Source of the DNA: Undaria pinnatifida
Taxonomy: Eukaryota; Sar; Phaeophyceae; Laminariales; Alariaceae
DNA: 64,000 nucleotides
Reading direction: 5' to 3'
Assembly (NCBI GenBank): GCA_012845835.1
Contig: JABAKD010000004.1
Coordinates: forward strand, 8,824,232 to 8,888,231
Positions 62,405-64,000 of this stretch are shown here, piece by piece. Position numbers and translations under genes: made by a program. How positions within the stretch are numbered: the first letter of the stretch is position 1; every line of letters starts with the position of its first letter. The notes below the pieces were generated by a model. That model saw only the letters and a program-made list of their open reading frames with translations, was not told the origin of the DNA and did not search any database.

Positions 62405-63050
62405 GTTTACGGTCGCAGGCGAAAGGGGGGGTACTCATTTCATGCATACCCGTAGTCTTGATTGAGACAATAGACCCTCGCGTCCTTAAAATACCGGGAC
62501 GGAGCACCGTCGGGCTTTCCACCGACCAGGTCAGACATCGCGTGCACCACGCGCGACGCGCTAAGGGGGGGGAGGGGGGGGGTACTCGATATTCATGCAT
62601 GGCTGTAGTCGTATGGCCATATACCCTCGCATTCCTGCAATGCCGGGACGGAGCATGTCGGTTTTTCACCGACCAGGCAGACATTGCTTGCACCAAGCGC
62701 AAAGCGCCGTGAGGTGGACTTGAATATGGATGACAGCTTCAATGAGCCAACTAAATTTCTGGTATGGCCACTGCCAGAGACAGCAATGGGAGTACTCTAT
62801 GTAACTGCCTCGTGGGTGCGTTACCATAACCATTAGGTGATACGATCATTCCCCTTGTTCGGAGTAAACGTTCCCCAACTCGCACAAATACTCTAACTCG
62901 ACCGCCAGCTGTGATCGACCCCCCCCGCCCCCCCCCCCGAAAACAAAAACAAAAACGGTACTCCGATGGTCTAGCTCAGGTAGTGAGCGGCATGGCTTAC
63001 AGTGTCGTTGCCAACGGACGCCAACCCAGTCTATATATAATATAGGCCAG
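62405..63050 (+). repeat. two nested family P copies
   Basis: A truncated copy (about 62425-62565, GGGGGGGTACTCATTTCATG ... CCTCGCGTCCTTAAAATACC) is followed by a nearly complete one (62566-63050) starting with a G-rich head and including the rarely preserved distal part (AACTGCCTCGTGGGTGCGTT; CTAGCTCAGGTAGTGAGCGG; GTCGTTGCCAACGGACGCCA). This is the best copy for defining the family. Confidence 0.62.
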
Positions 63051-64000
63051 GGGGAGGGGGGGGTCATTTAATTACCACAAACGAAAAAATAACGAAGACA
63101 GCAGCCACCACCAACGCCACCCCCCCCCCCCTCCCCAGTCAACTTCGACATCAAAGACCGTCACAACCCCTCCCCTCCGCACCGCCAACATCACCTACAA
63201 CCCCCCCCAATACCGCCATCATCGATGCCTAACTAGACCATCACAATCCCTTTCCCCACCCCCAATGCCCCTCCTGCCGGCTGGAATAAGGTGGGATAAC
63301 GAAGGTGGGATAACGTAGTCGAACAAGTATGCAAGGACCTAGGAGAACCACCCAGAAGAGAAACTGCGGAATTGACAAAGTTCGCAAGGACCTAAGAGGA
63401 AGCAAAGAAGAGATACTGTCCATAGATTTTGTTTTGTTGAAAGGACCTCTGGAAGGAAACGCAGAAGAGATACTGTCCATAGAAAAAATTGAGGGGTGCA
63501 ACAGAAAAAACAAATAAAGGATACCAGTAGAAAATATATAAGGCACAGGCTAGCGCTAAGACAGAAGGTGAAAATAAAACAAAGGATAGTAAATATAGAA
63601 GGGCAGGGTGGCGCTAACAAGACAAAAGGTGAATTAGGAAGAACGTTTAGAGATAAACGGGGGGTTAAAAGAAGGGAGAGGAACGAAAACGTGTGCAAAA
63701 AAAACGTGATATCATGAAAAAGCTTCAACATCGACCACCAAAAAACGTTAACAAAAACCGTAGAAGAACACCAAGAAAAAAAAAACTACGCACAAAGGTT
63801 TCCACTCACCATATGTTGCTGCTGTTGTTGTTATTCTCAATAATATTCTTGACAACATTTTGTTTGTTCATGTTTATCCTGGCAACATCCATGAGTCACA
63901 GGTCATAGGAGTCATATGTATTCAAAGAACAGCACATCTGTAAAAAACGAGCGGCCGGTTTACCACGCAGCTTGCACAATATGAGCATCGACCCTACACA
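63051..64000. other. no gene recognised
   Basis: AT-rich. Contains CACCAACGCC/C-run simple sequence (63080-63210), the duplicated GGTGGGATAACG (63289-63318), two copies of GAAGAGATACTGTCCATAGA (63405-63424 and 63464-63483) about 60 bases apart, and an A-rich stretch. No exon recognised, although upstream exons of the FNIP gene are expected in this direction. Confidence 0.4.

Overview
This is eukaryotic nuclear DNA: interrupted genes with GT-AG introns of several kilobases, TTAGGG-type telomere motifs, dense miniature transposons, microsatellites and unusually long G/C homopolymers. The degenerate reverse-transcriptase element, the FNIP (WP-x-x-L) repeat protein, the TTAGGG motif and the very long repeat-filled introns together suggest a stramenopile, most likely a brown-alga-like genome. 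That placement is inference; no marker gene settles it. Exon joins below were made by eye from splice sites, reading-phase agreement and protein-family knowledge, and have not been checked against transcripts.

Layout. 1-5.9 kb: intergenic, with tRNA-like repeats, a cluster of one SINE-like family and a first copy of the main MITE family. 5.95-10.54 kb (+): decayed non-LTR retroelement with a RING-H2-like finger, an RT domain (NAFN, GVQQGD, YLDD) and a conserved C-terminal region, broken by frameshifts. 10.79-11.18 kb: a miniature LTR element (TRIM); a second copy lies at 50.56-50.93 kb. 12.53-26.36 kb (-): a three-exon coilin gene (Cajal-body scaffold; N-terminal coilin domain, RG-rich region, C-terminal Tudor-like domain) with introns of about 6.8 and 3.3 kb. 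26.36-26.96 kb: short divergent intergenic region. 26.96-43.72 kb (+): an EF-hand gene of at least six exons, with a long disordered repeat-containing N-terminus, two canonical EF hands and a charged helical C-terminal part; its end was not found. 43.7-60.1 kb: no convincing gene; MITE copies and arrays, a 31-bp minisatellite, degenerate satellites and poly-G-headed repeats. 60.16-60.37 kb (-): a possible unidentified exon. 61.49-62.33 kb (-): exon of an FNIP-repeat protein whose upstream exons lie in or beyond the right edge.

Coilin and the EF-hand gene are transcribed head to head. Coilin organises snRNP/snoRNP maturation bodies in the nucleus; the EF-hand protein is a probable calcium sensor. 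Nothing in the sequence ties the two functionally. Most of the window is repeat: one MITE family with about 20-bp inverted ends occurs more than a dozen times, and its end segments have been amplified in place into tandem arrays at four loci.
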